Below, piece by piece: positions 45,685 to 54,105 of a DNA stretch of 64,000 nt (its first letter is position 1; every line of letters begins with the position of its first letter). The translations under genes were made by a program, and so were the position numbers. The notes under the pieces are model-generated. The model ran no database searches. It was not told the DNA's origin and saw only the letters and a list, made by a program, of their open reading frames with translations. Where the stretch lies: NCBI RefSeq assembly GCF_015477605.1, contig NZ_JADLQX010000008.1, positions 186,001 to 250,000 of the forward strand, given 5' to 3'. This DNA is from Nocardia amamiensis (GTDB taxonomy: Bacteria > Actinomycetota > Actinomycetes > Mycobacteriales > Mycobacteriaceae).

Positions 45685-45894
45685 ATGACCAGTCCTCGTC
45701 CTACCGAGCCAGACGTCCACCTGAGCGTCTTCCTCCACGGCCTACGGTTCGACTACATCGCCTGCATCAGTGCCGCCGCCACCTTCATCCAGGAATGGCG
45801 TGAGAAATACTTCGACGGCGCCGTCACAGTGGTTCCGGACCAGCCGGCCGGCCTGCGCCGGCTGCCGAACGAAAGGCTGTACCTGGACCGATGA
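45685..45894 (+). CDS. Small protein of unknown function (69 aa)
   Basis: ATG start with GAGGCGGC upstream. The product (VFLHGLRFDYIACISAAATF, then RLPNERLYLDR) has host-like codon use but no known motif or signal peptide. It is convergent with the first double-TetR gene. It could be a chance ORF. Confidence 0.35.
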   Translation: MTSPRPTEPDVHLSVFLHGLRFDYIACISAAATFIQEWREKYFDGAVTVVPDQPAGLRRLPNERLYLDR

Positions 45895-45972
45895 TTCACT
45901 CGGGTCCGGCCGGGGGCGCGGGGCTCCGGCCACGCGCGACGTGGGCGGTCTGCTGAACGGCGCGGTGAGCGG

Positions 45973-47220
45973 TCATCCAGCGACGGTCCGGCCGAACAGG
46001 ATGACCTGCATGAGGCGGACCACCCGCAGCCGTGCGCATGCCGGATCGTGCGAGCCGAAGCGCTCGCCCAGGTCGACGACCAGCGCCAGTGCGGCGTGCA
46101 CCAGTAGGCGCGACTCGGCGGCGGACAGCTCCGGACGCGCCGCGCCGAGCAGTTTGGCCCACTCTTCGACATTGAGCCGCTGGATATTGCGCAGCACGGT
46201 GCGCTCCTCCGGCGGCACGTTGCTGATCTCGGCGTAGTAGACGAAGGTCAGCTCCCGCTCGGCGAACGAACCGGCCACGTACAGTTCGACCAGCGTGCTC
46301 AGCGCTTGCTCAGGCGTTTCGGCGGCCGCGACGGCGGGTCCGATGGCGGCCGACACCCGATCGGCCGCCCGGCGGAACGCGGCGGCCAGAATATCGCCCT
46401 TGCCGCGGTAGAAGCGGTACACCGCGGAGGAGGTGGGCAGTCCCGCGGCGGTCGCGATGTCCTCCACGCTGACGTTCGGATAGCCGCGCTGATGGAACAG
46501 CTCCACCGCGCGCACGAGCAGCAGCTCGTGGGTGAATATCAACGGAATCTCGTTAACCGTAGGACTTTCCGTTTCGCCGCCGCCGGGCGGCAGGGTGCAA
46601 CCGGCGATCGTCCGGCAGGCCTCGGTCAGCCGCGCGGTCAAGGCGCGGACCGGAATCGCGACGTGGTGATCGCCGATGCTGCTGAGCACGCTCAGCAAGG
46701 CCGCCGCGAGCACGGCGCGGTCGGCTTTGCTCAGCACGGGCCTGGTTTCGGCCAGCAACGACATGAGCGCCGCGTTCATGCTCGCGAGCTGTTCGGAGAG
46801 GATGGCCGCGTCGGCGTCGGCCAGATAGCGGCGCTGCCAGCGCAGTAGCGCCGCGCTGCGCCGATTGGCGATGGCGGCCGCGATCAGGGCGTCGAGTACC
46901 CGCTCGAGCCTGCGCTCGGCGGGTAGTCCGTCCGCGGTGTCCGGCAGCTCGGCCGCCGCTCGGCTGACCGCGCCCAGCCGCAGCACTTCCTCGCGGAACA
47001 GCGCGTACTTGCTCGGGTAGTGGCGATAGAGCGCGGCGGAGCTGATATCGAGCCGGGAGGCGATGTCCTCCATGCTGACGCCGTGATAGCCCAGCGCGCC
47101 GAACGCCTCCGCCGATGCCGCCGCGATCTGGGCGCGGCGATCGCGCGGTCGTCGCCGGATCTCCCGTGCCGGTTTCTCGCCCGCCGCCCTGTCCGCAGCG
47201 CGGCGTTCCTCGGCACCCAT
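45973..47220 (-). CDS. Double-TetR-domain regulator, copy 1
   Basis: The 415-residue protein contains two TetR units in a row. Unit 1 HTH is near residues 25-70 (IAAASAEAFGALGYHGVSME, then ISSAALYRHYPSKYALF); unit 2 HTH near 225-270 (LLLVRAVELFHQRGYPNVSV, then SSAVYRFYRGKGDILAAA). A single chain could thus act as a built-in dimer. The neighbour at 47.5-48.7 kb is a clear paralogue. ATG at 47220 (MGAEERR) was preferred to one at 47238. Targets and ligand are unknown; relatives occur in mycolata. Confidence 0.8.
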   Translation of the reverse strand: MGAEERRAADRAAGEKPAREIRRRPRDRRAQIAAASAEAFGALGYHGVSMEDIASRLDISSAALYRHYPSKYALFREEVLRLGAVSRAAAELPDTADGLPAERRLERVLDALIAAAIANRRSAALLRWQRRYLADADAAILSEQLASMNAALMSLLAETRPVLSKADRAVLAAALLSVLSSIGDHHVAIPVRALTARLTEACRTIAGCTLPPGGGETESPTVNEIPLIFTHELLLVRAVELFHQRGYPNVSVEDIATAAGLPTSSAVYRFYRGKGDILAAAFRRAADRVSAAIGPAVAAAETPEQALSTLVELYVAGSFAERELTFVYYAEISNVPPEERTVLRNIQRLNVEEWAKLLGAARPELSAAESRLLVHAALALVVDLGERFGSHDPACARLRVVRLMQVILFGRTVAG

Positions 47221-47453
47221 GTCGCGATGGTAGCCCAACCGGTCACTTGGTTCAGTGATGTTTCCACATCTGGGGAAGGAATGAACTGCAGGTCACAACT
47301 ATGTCATAAAGCTGCTGACCACGTCCGTCCATGCATGAGAACCGTAGCGAACCGTTATTAACATAAGCACCGGGCTGAGCTGTCTCGGCAGCGGGAGGTT
47401 CTCCGCACGGTCGGCTCGAGCGTCCACCGACGGGACGGTGCCTGCGGCGATCG

Positions 47454-48704
47454 CTACCGAGCGGGGCGACCGAAGAGCACCAGCTGCATCAGCAGGCGCA
47501 CCCGATCCTGCGCGGCCAGTGGCTCATTGCCGAAGGCGCGACCGAGATCGACGACCAATGCGAAGGCCGCGTGGACGAGGATGCGCGCCTCGGCGGGGGT
47601 GAGTTCGGTGCGCACCTCGCGCAGCAGCCGGGCCCACTCCTCGACGCTGAGCCGCTGGATGTTGCGCAGCACGGTGCGTTCCTCGGCCGGAACATGCTGG
47701 AACTCGGTGTAATACACGAATGTGAGCGCGCGTTCGGCGAACGAACCCGCGACGTACTGAGTGATCAACGCGGTGAGCGCGTCCTCGGAATCGCCTGCCG
47801 CCGCGACGGCGGGGCCGATGGCGCCGGAAACCCGTTCGGCGGCGCGGCGGAAGGCGGCGGCCAGGATGTCGCTCTTGCCGCGATAGAAGCGGTACACCGC
47901 CGACGCGGCCGAAAGTCCTGCGGCGGTGGCGATGTCCTCCACGCTGACGTTCGGGTACCCGCGCTCGTGGAACAGCTCGACCGCTTTGCGCAGCAGCAGT
48001 TCGTGTTTGAACGAGTCCGGGATCTCCACCACCGCCACCGGTTCGACCGGGCGTTCCGCGGGCAGGTCCGCGTCCGCGATCGCAAAGCACGCCGAACTCA
48101 GCAGGCGGGCAAGGGATTTCGCGGGAAGGGCGGCGTGATGGTCGGCGATGCTGGTGATTGTGCTGAGTAATGCGGTACGCAGTACGCGCAGCTCGTCGTC
48201 GGTCCGCTTCGGGCGCAGCGCGGCCAGCTGGCTGCCCAGGGCGCCGAGGACCGTGGCCTGCTGCTCATTGAGCGTGGTCTGGTCTTCGGGTTCGAGGTAT
48301 CTGCCCTCCCAGCGCACCAGCGTGACGGTGGGGCGGTTCTCGATCGTGACGGCGATGAGCGCGTCGAGGACGTGCCGCAGCCGCTGCTCGGCGGGCCAGT
48401 CCAGCGCCTCCTCGGGCAGCTCCACCGATTCGGTCATCGCCCGGCCCACCCGCAGCAGTTCCTCCCGGAACAGCGCGTATTTGCTCGGATAGTGCCGATA
48501 CAGGGCCGCCGAGCTGATCCCGAGCCCGGAGGCGATGTCGTCCATGCTCACACCGTGGTAGCCGAGCGCGCCGAACGCGGCGGCGGACGCCGCCGCGATC
48601 TGGGCCCGCCGGTTCTTCGGTCTGCGCCGGATCTCCCGAGGTGCCGAGTCGCCGCTGCTCGCCTTCCGCGCCGTACGGCGATTGTCGACACTCATGACGA
48701 ACAT
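47454..48704 (-). CDS. Double-TetR-domain regulator, copy 2
   Basis: The 416-residue paralogue of the previous gene has the same two-unit design (IAAASAAAFGALGYHGVSMD in unit 1, AVELFHERGYPNVSVEDIAT in unit 2). The recognition helices are almost identical between the two proteins, so they may share operators, while the ligand regions differ more. ATG at 48704 or 48695 are both possible. The gap of 230 bp to copy 1 can hold a separate promoter. Confidence 0.8.
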   Translation of the reverse strand: MFVMSVDNRRTARKASSGDSAPREIRRRPKNRRAQIAAASAAAFGALGYHGVSMDDIASGLGISSAALYRHYPSKYALFREELLRVGRAMTESVELPEEALDWPAEQRLRHVLDALIAVTIENRPTVTLVRWEGRYLEPEDQTTLNEQQATVLGALGSQLAALRPKRTDDELRVLRTALLSTITSIADHHAALPAKSLARLLSSACFAIADADLPAERPVEPVAVVEIPDSFKHELLLRKAVELFHERGYPNVSVEDIATAAGLSAASAVYRFYRGKSDILAAAFRRAAERVSGAIGPAVAAAGDSEDALTALITQYVAGSFAERALTFVYYTEFQHVPAEERTVLRNIQRLSVEEWARLLREVRTELTPAEARILVHAAFALVVDLGRAFGNEPLAAQDRVRLLMQLVLFGRPAR

Positions 48705-48768
48705 GGTAACGACCTGCTGCTATGCGCAGGCTCGCCATGTCATGGGATACGGCCTACGGCTCCCTCGC

Positions 48769-49368
48769 TCAACGGCGAGCCTCGCCCATGATTTCCGTGT
48801 CGGCGATATCGGGGCCAACCCCGAACCCGTACGGATCGGTCAGGACCTGCTCCATCCGGCGCTGACGTTCGGAGGCCGTTTGCAGGGCCGCGTTCACCGT
48901 TCTTTTCGTGGTGGTCGTCTCCAACTTCTCGCCGGCCAAGGCTCGACTGTTCGTGTCGAACGTTGCCACCCCTAGCGTCTGCCACGCATCCAGTAGCCGC
49001 TTGTCGCCTGACGCCGCGACGAGGTCCGGGTCGTCGAGTTGTTCCGCGGATGAGCAATGGATGGCGTCATATCCCCGCAGTGCGCAACGATCGGCCAGCT
49101 CGGCCGCCCGCAGCACCAATTCCTCGTCGATCTCGATGACCTCGATCTGCGGCCAGAGCTGGTCCAAGAGGTGCCTGCAGGTCGAATAGGCAACGTCATC
49201 GAGCCGCCTCATTCGGTGAGCCTGCGAAAGTGCCGCTGTGGTCTCCACATAGAGGAGCCGGTTCGAAACCACCGCGTCGGCATCATCCCAGAAGCGGCGG
49301 CAGGCTCCACTGCTCGGCTCGTCGACCAGCAGCGGAACGAAGGCCGAGGTATCGAGATATCCGATCAC
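48769..49368 (-). CDS. vapC: PIN-domain toxin (VapC-type) with C-terminal extension
   Basis: The 199-residue protein shows the PIN nuclease acids: Asp in YLDTSAF (residue 6), Glu in YVETTAAL (about 42), Asp in GYDAIH (about 99) and in SGDKRLL (about 121). VapC toxins cut specific tRNAs or rRNA. The PIN fold ends near residue 135; the following 60 residues (through TDPYGFGVGPDIADTEIMGE) are an unusual extension. The start overlaps the antitoxin stop by 4 bp. Confidence 0.85.
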   Translation of the reverse strand: MIGYLDTSAFVPLLVDEPSSGACRRFWDDADAVVSNRLLYVETTAALSQAHRMRRLDDVAYSTCRHLLDQLWPQIEVIEIDEELVLRAAELADRCALRGYDAIHCSSAEQLDDPDLVAASGDKRLLDAWQTLGVATFDTNSRALAGEKLETTTTKRTVNAALQTASERQRRMEQVLTDPYGFGVGPDIADTEIMGEARR

Positions 49369-49619
49369 TGGCGCTGCTCATCGATCAGGTCACTGACGAC
49401 GCCTTTACCGTGGACCGGTTCAGGGGCTGGCTGCTTCCTCTTGCGCGCAGGTTGAACGCGTCCTTCGCTACGCAGCTGTTCCAGCCGTGTCAGGCGACCG
49501 ACCGGAACGATGCGGGCGATGGGCTGCCCATGATCGGTGACCGTCACCGTGTGTCCTGATCGAACCTCGGCTAGGTGCCGACTGAGGCTATCTCGCAGCT
49601 CTCGGATTCCGACGTCCAT
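49365..49619 (-). CDS. vapB: Phd/VapB-type antitoxin
   Basis: The 84-residue protein has the Phd/YefM-like DNA-binding N-terminus (VGIRELRDSLSRHLAEVRSG, then VTDHGQPIARIVP) and a disordered charged tail that would wrap the toxin. It precedes the toxin and overlaps it by 4 bp, the standard order. An inverted repeat immediately upstream is the likely autoregulatory operator. AGGAGG lies just before the ATG. Confidence 0.85.
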   Translation of the reverse strand: MDVGIRELRDSLSRHLAEVRSGHTVTVTDHGQPIARIVPVGRLTRLEQLRSEGRVQPARKRKQPAPEPVHGKGVVSDLIDEQRQ

Positions 49620-49634
49620 GGCAGGAGGCTCCTT

Positions 49635-49670
49635 TTGTGGCCATATATCAGTACGAGATTATAGCCACAA
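49635..49670. promoter_or_regulatory. Operator palindrome of the vapBC module
   Basis: TTGTGGCCATA (49635-49645) and TATAGCCACAA (49660-49670) form an inverted repeat with one mismatch across an AT-rich 14-bp centre, 16 bp upstream of vapB. The centre holds TATA-like hexamers suited to a -10 box. Confidence 0.65.
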
Positions 49671-49675
49671 TCCTC

Positions 49676-51625
49676 TCACTCTGTAGTGCGTCGCCGCTGG
49701 ATCGCGTACCAATCCAGTAAACCGGGGTCGTCCACCGCGCTGCGTTCCACGACACGGGCCGGGTCGGCGCCTTGGAACAACTTCTTGATCGGCACCTCCA
49801 GCTTCTTTCCGGTGCGGGTGTGCGGGATGCCGGGGGCGAGGATGATCTCGTCCGGGACGTGGCGGGGGGAGACCTCGGTGCGGATGGTGTTGTCGATGCG
49901 GGCTTTCAGTTCGTCGGTGAGTTCGGCGCCGGGCGCCAGGACCACGAACAGGGGCATCCAGTATCCGCCGTCGGGCTGTTCGGCGCCGATCACCAGGGCC
50001 TCGGCGATCTCCGGCAGCCGTTCGACGGACTGGTAGATGTCCGCGCTGCCCATCCGGATGCCGTGCCGGTTGAGCGTGGAGTCGGAGCGTCCGTGCACGA
50101 TCACGCTGTGGTGGTCGGTGATGGTGATCCAGTCGCCGTGTCGCCAGATTCCCGGGAACATGTCGAAATACGCGTCGTGATAACGCTTTCCGTCTTCGTC
50201 GCGCCAGAAGTGGACCGGCATCGATGGCATCGGCTCGGTGACGACGAGCTCGCCGACCTCGCCGCGCACCGGCTGCCCCGCCGGGTCGTACGCGTCCAGT
50301 GCGACGCCGAGGTAAGGCGCCGAAAGTTCGCCCGGCCACACCGGAACGGTGCGCACGCCGCCGATGAACGCGGACACCACGTCGGTGCCGCCGCTGATCG
50401 AGGAGATCTGCACGCGGTCGCCGACATTCTCACCCAGCCACAGCGCCGAGGAGGTGGGCAGGGCGGAGCCGGTGATGCCGACCGTGCGCAGCGCCGAGAG
50501 GTCGTGGTCGGTGCGCGGCACGGAGCCCGCTTTGATGCAGGCCAGCACATATCCCGGACTGGTGCCGAGTACGGTGGCGCCGACTTCGGCGGCGATGCGC
50601 CACAGCGCGTCGGGGGTGGGATGGGTGGGGCTGCCGTCATAGCAGACGATCGTCGCCCCGGCCAGCAGGCCTGCGATCTGGAAGTTCCACATCATCCAGC
50701 TCGGGCTGGTGTACCAGAAGAACGTGTCGTCGGAGCCGATATCCGATTGCAGGGCAACCGCTTTGAGGTGTTCCAGCAGCACGCCGCCGTGGCCGTGCAC
50801 GATGCCCTTGGGCAGTCCGGTTGTGCCGGAGGAGAACACGATCCAGAGCGGATGGTCGAAATCGACCGATTCTGTGGTGATCACCGCGGGCGCCGCGGCT
50901 GTGGTGGTGATCGCTTCGCTCCACGGCATCGTGTCCGGCACGCGGAGTCCCAGCCGGGGGATCGCGATCGTGCGCTTCAGGGAATCCAGCCCCGCACGCA
51001 GCTCGGCGATGTCGGCGCGCTTGTCGTGCGTCTTGCCGCCGAAACGGTAGCCGTCGGCGGTGACCAGCACGGTGGGTTCCAATTGACCGAGCCGGTCCAG
51101 CGCCGCCTTCGGCGAGTAGTCCTGACCGCAGGCGCTCCAGATCGCGCCGATACTCGCAGTGGCCAGGAACGCGACCACCGCCTCCGGGATGTTCGGCAGA
51201 TATCCCACCACCCGGTCGCCGGGCCGCACGCCGAGGGAGCGCAGGGTACGGGCGAAAGTGGCGGTGTGGTCGATCAATTCGGCCCAGGAGACCTCGCGAA
51301 TCGGGCCGTCCTCGCTGACCGCCTTGATCGCAGGCCGGTCGGTGCGCAGCTGGCGGATCACCTGGTCCACGTAGTTGAGCCGGGTGCCGGGGAACCACCG
51401 CGCGCCCGGCATCTCGGCGTTCGCCAGCACCTCGCCGGCGACCTCGCCGAGCGCGAAGTAGTCCCACAGCGCGTGCCAGAAACCGGCGAGATCCGTGATC
51501 GACCACTGCCATAGTTGGTGGTAGTCCGCCGCGCGCACCCCCGTGCGCTCGGCGACGAATCGCGCGAAGTCGGTGATCCTGGCAGCAGCGATGTCTTGTT
51601 CGGTCGGCACCCATTGTGGCTGCAT
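49676..51625 (-). CDS. Acetoacetyl-CoA synthetase
   Basis: The 649-residue enzyme activates acetoacetate to acetoacetyl-CoA with ATP. It belongs to the acyl-adenylate family: P-loop SSGTTGLPKGIVHGHGG near 270, GRSDSTLNRHGIRMGSADIY near 530, and the catalytic Lys in HTRTGKKLEVPIKK near 610. Length and N-terminus (WQWSITDLAGFWHALWDYFA) match the family. As the last gene of the leucine operon it would use the acetoacetate released by the CitE-type lyase, a role taken by scoAB in the mycobacterial version of the cluster. Its end lies 6 bp from the vapB operator, so read-through is possible. Confidence 0.9.
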   Translation of the reverse strand: MQPQWVPTEQDIAAARITDFARFVAERTGVRAADYHQLWQWSITDLAGFWHALWDYFALGEVAGEVLANAEMPGARWFPGTRLNYVDQVIRQLRTDRPAIKAVSEDGPIREVSWAELIDHTATFARTLRSLGVRPGDRVVGYLPNIPEAVVAFLATASIGAIWSACGQDYSPKAALDRLGQLEPTVLVTADGYRFGGKTHDKRADIAELRAGLDSLKRTIAIPRLGLRVPDTMPWSEAITTTAAAPAVITTESVDFDHPLWIVFSSGTTGLPKGIVHGHGGVLLEHLKAVALQSDIGSDDTFFWYTSPSWMMWNFQIAGLLAGATIVCYDGSPTHPTPDALWRIAAEVGATVLGTSPGYVLACIKAGSVPRTDHDLSALRTVGITGSALPTSSALWLGENVGDRVQISSISGGTDVVSAFIGGVRTVPVWPGELSAPYLGVALDAYDPAGQPVRGEVGELVVTEPMPSMPVHFWRDEDGKRYHDAYFDMFPGIWRHGDWITITDHHSVIVHGRSDSTLNRHGIRMGSADIYQSVERLPEIAEALVIGAEQPDGGYWMPLFVVLAPGAELTDELKARIDNTIRTEVSPRHVPDEIILAPGIPHTRTGKKLEVPIKKLFQGADPARVVERSAVDDPGLLDWYAIQRRRTTE

Positions 51626-51656
51626 GGCGGTCCTCCTCGCTGTGGAAACTCGGTGA

Positions 51657-52469
51657 TCAGACGCGCTCGGCGCGTCGCACGATCTGCTCGGCATGCCGGA
51701 GTACGGGGGCATCGACCATCCTGCCCTCGAAGGCGAACACACCGCGGTGCTTCGGCGCCTCCGCGAGCAGCCGCCGGGCCCAGGCGGTGTCGTCCTGCGA
51801 CGGCGCGTAGGCCGCCCGCAGCACCGGAACCTGGCGCGGATGGATCGCGACCTTGGCGTCGAAGCCGACCGCGACCGCGTCCTCGGCTTCCGCGCGCAGA
51901 CCGTCCAGATCGCGAATATCCAGATAAACCGAGTCCAAAGCGAACTTTCCGTACGCCTTGGCCGCCAGCAGCGCGGTGGACCGGACCTGCCGGGCCACGT
52001 CGCGGTAGCCGCCGTCGGCATGCCTGCTCGCGGTCCCGCCCAGCGCCGCCACCAGATCCTCGGCTCCCCACATGACGCCGATCGCGTTGCGCGCGGTCAC
52101 CGCGGCGCCGACCGCGAGCGCGCCGAGCGGCGACTCGATCAGGGCGATCACCTCGTAGTCCGCCAGCGCCGTGACCTGGTCGGCTGATTCACATTTCGGC
52201 AGCATGATCCGGCGATAGGCGGTGACGGCCAGCGCCGCGAGATCGAGCGCGTGCTCCTCGGTGCCCGCCGCGTTGACGCGCACCACCGTGGTCTCGGGAT
52301 CCAGCGGGGTGTCGGTCAGCGCGGTGCGCGCCGCCGCCTTGTCGTGTGCGGCGACGCCGTCCTCCAAGTCGAGGATCACCACATCGGCCGCCGCCGCGGC
52401 CTTGGCGTAGCGCTCGGGGCGATCGGCCGGGCAGAACAACCAGGCCGGGCCCGGCATCCGCCAGCTCAT
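51657..52469 (-). CDS. CitE-like CoA lyase, probable HMG-CoA lyase of leucine breakdown (Rv2498c-like)
   Basis: The 270-residue HpcH/HpaI-CitE TIM-barrel enzyme has ILDLEDGVA near 31 (Mg-binding acid), IALIESPLGAL near 108, WGAEDLVAALGG near 135 and the typical tail (FAFEGRMVDAPV). It closely resembles Rv2498c of M. tuberculosis, which has been assigned lyase activity on 3-hydroxy-acyl-CoA compounds including HMG-CoA; this is recalled knowledge. It would split HMG-CoA to acetyl-CoA and acetoacetate. Its ATG overlaps the maoC stop by 4 bp. Confidence 0.85.
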   Translation of the reverse strand: MSWRMPGPAWLFCPADRPERYAKAAAAADVVILDLEDGVAAHDKAAARTALTDTPLDPETTVVRVNAAGTEEHALDLAALAVTAYRRIMLPKCESADQVTALADYEVIALIESPLGALAVGAAVTARNAIGVMWGAEDLVAALGGTASRHADGGYRDVARQVRSTALLAAKAYGKFALDSVYLDIRDLDGLRAEAEDAVAVGFDAKVAIHPRQVPVLRAAYAPSQDDTAWARRLLAEAPKHRGVFAFEGRMVDAPVLRHAEQIVRRAERV

Positions 52470-52948
52470 GCCGACTCCGGGGCCTTGCGGACCAGCGTCT
52501 TGCGGACCGCGGTGGCGACGATGTCGCCGTGCTGGTTGCGTGCCGTGTGCGCGAAGGTCACGATCCCCTCGCCGGGGCGGCTCTTCGACTCGCGCTTGCC
52601 GGTGACCACGGTTTCGGCGTACATGGTGTCGCCGTGGAACAGCGGCTTGGGGAAGGCGATCTCCGAGAAGCCGAGATTGGCCACGATGGTGCCCTGGGTC
52701 AGCTGCGCCACCGACAGCCCGACCAGGGTGGACAGCGTGAACATCGAGTTCACCAGCCGCTGGTTGAACGGAGGCAGCTGTTCGCTGAACGCCGCGTCCA
52801 GATGCAGCGCCTGGGTGTTCATGGTCAGCGTGGTGAACAGGACGTTGTCCGCCTCGGTGATGGTGCGGCCGGGCCGGTGCTCGTAGACCACTTCGGTGTC
52901 GAACTCCTCGAACCAGAGTCCGCGCTGCACCACCGCGCGCCGGGTCAC
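52466..52948 (-). CDS. MaoC-type hot-dog hydratase (Rv2499c-like)
   Basis: The 160-residue single hot-dog protein keeps the MaoC/R-hydratase signature region (YEHRPGRTITEADNVLFTTL near residue 20) with the usual Asp replaced in context, and FPKPLFHGDTMYAETVV near 90. In this operon it may hydrate methylglutaconyl-CoA, though direct evidence is not visible. The GTG at 52948 overlaps the preceding stop by 4 bp. In mycobacteria the same gene lies between citE and fadE19. Confidence 0.8.
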   Translation of the reverse strand: MTRRAVVQRGLWFEEFDTEVVYEHRPGRTITEADNVLFTTLTMNTQALHLDAAFSEQLPPFNQRLVNSMFTLSTLVGLSVAQLTQGTIVANLGFSEIAFPKPLFHGDTMYAETVVTGKRESKSRPGEGIVTFAHTARNQHGDIVATAVRKTLVRKAPESA

Positions 52949-54105
52949 AGCCCCAGCTCCCGTCCGATCAGCATCAGCTGCACCTCCGTCGTGCCTTCGC
53001 CGATTTCCAGGATCTTGCTGTCCCGATAATGCCTGGCGACCGGGTACTCGTTCATGAAGCCGTAGCCGCCGAAGATCTGTGTCGCGTCGCGGGCGTTGTC
53101 CATGGCGGCTTCGCTGGCCACCAGTTTCGCGATGGACGCCTGCTTCTTGAACGGCTTCCCCGCCAGCATCAGCGCCGCCGCGTCGTAGTAGGCCGTGCGG
53201 GCGGCATGGGCCCGCGCTTCCATCCTGGCGATCTTGAAGGCGATGGCCTGGTTGCGGCCGATCGCCTGCCCGAACGCCTCGCGCTCCTTGGCGTAGCGCA
53301 CGCTCTCGTCCACGCAGCCCTGCGCGGCCCCGACGGACAGCGCCGCGATGGCGATCCGGCCCTCGTCGAGGATGCGCAGGAAGTTCGCGTAGCCGCGACC
53401 GCGCTCGCCGAGCAGGTTCTCCTCGGGCACCCGCACGTCGGTGAAGCTGAGCGGATGCGTGTCGGAGGCGTTCCAGCCGACCTTGTTGTACGCGGGCTCG
53501 GCGACGAAACCGGGGGTGTCGGTGGGCACCAGGATGGTGGAGATCTCCTTCTTGCCGCCGGTTTGTCCCGTTACGGCGGTCACCGTGACCAGCACGGTGA
53601 TGTCGGTGCCGGAATTGGTGATGAATTGCTTGCTGCCGTTGATGATCCACTCGCCGCCGTCGGCGACCGCGGTGGTCCTGGTGCCGCCCGCGTCGCTGCC
53701 CGCGCCCGGTTCGGTGAGGCCGAACGCGGCGAGATGGCGGCCGCTGGTCAGCTGAGGCAGCCACTCCTGCTTCTGCTTGTCGTTGCCGAATCGGTAGATC
53801 GGCATCGCGCCGAGCGAGACGCCCGCCTCCAGCGTGATGGCCACGCTCTGGTCTACCTTGCCCAGTTCCTCGAGCGCGAGGCACAGCGCGAAGTAGTCGC
53901 CGCCCATGCCGCCGTATTCCTCGGGGAACGGCAGGCCGAACAGACCCATATCGGCCATTCCGGCGACCACCTCGTACGGGAAGGTGTGGTTCGCGTCGTG
54001 CTCGGCCGCCACCGGCGCGACCACCGACCGCGCGAAGTCACGCACGGTCAGCGCGAGATCGCGGTACTCCTCCGGCAGCGTGCCGGTGGACAGGAAGTCG
54101 GTCAT
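52945..54105 (-). CDS. Acyl-CoA dehydrogenase, isovaleryl/2-methylbutyryl type (FadE19-like)
   Basis: The 386-residue FAD enzyme has the ACAD fingerprints [11 protein letters not shown] near 130 and the catalytic Glu region in the C-terminal [20 protein letters not shown] near 345, ending in the common [10 protein letters not shown]. It forms the alpha-beta double bond in a branched acyl-CoA, giving the substrate of the carboxylase. The position between accA and maoC equals that of fadE19 (Rv2500c). 4-bp overlaps on both sides show strict translational coupling. Confidence 0.9.
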   Translation of the reverse strand: MTDFLSTGTLPEEYRDLALTVRDFARSVVAPVAAEHDANHTFPYEVVAGMADMGLFGLPFPEEYGGMGGDYFALCLALEELGKVDQSVAITLEAGVSLGAMPIYRFGNDKQKQEWLPQLTSGRHLAAFGLTEPGAGSDAGGTRTTAVADGGEWIINGSKQFITNSGTDITVLVTVTAVTGQTGGKKEISTILVPTDTPGFVAEPAYNKVGWNASDTHPLSFTDVRVPEENLLGERGRGYANFLRILDEGRIAIAALSVGAAQGCVDESVRYAKEREAFGQAIGRNQAIAFKIARMEARAHAARTAYYDAAALMLAGKPFKKQASIAKLVASEAAMDNARDATQIFGGYGFMNEYPVARHYRDSKILEIGEGTTEVQLMLIGRELGL

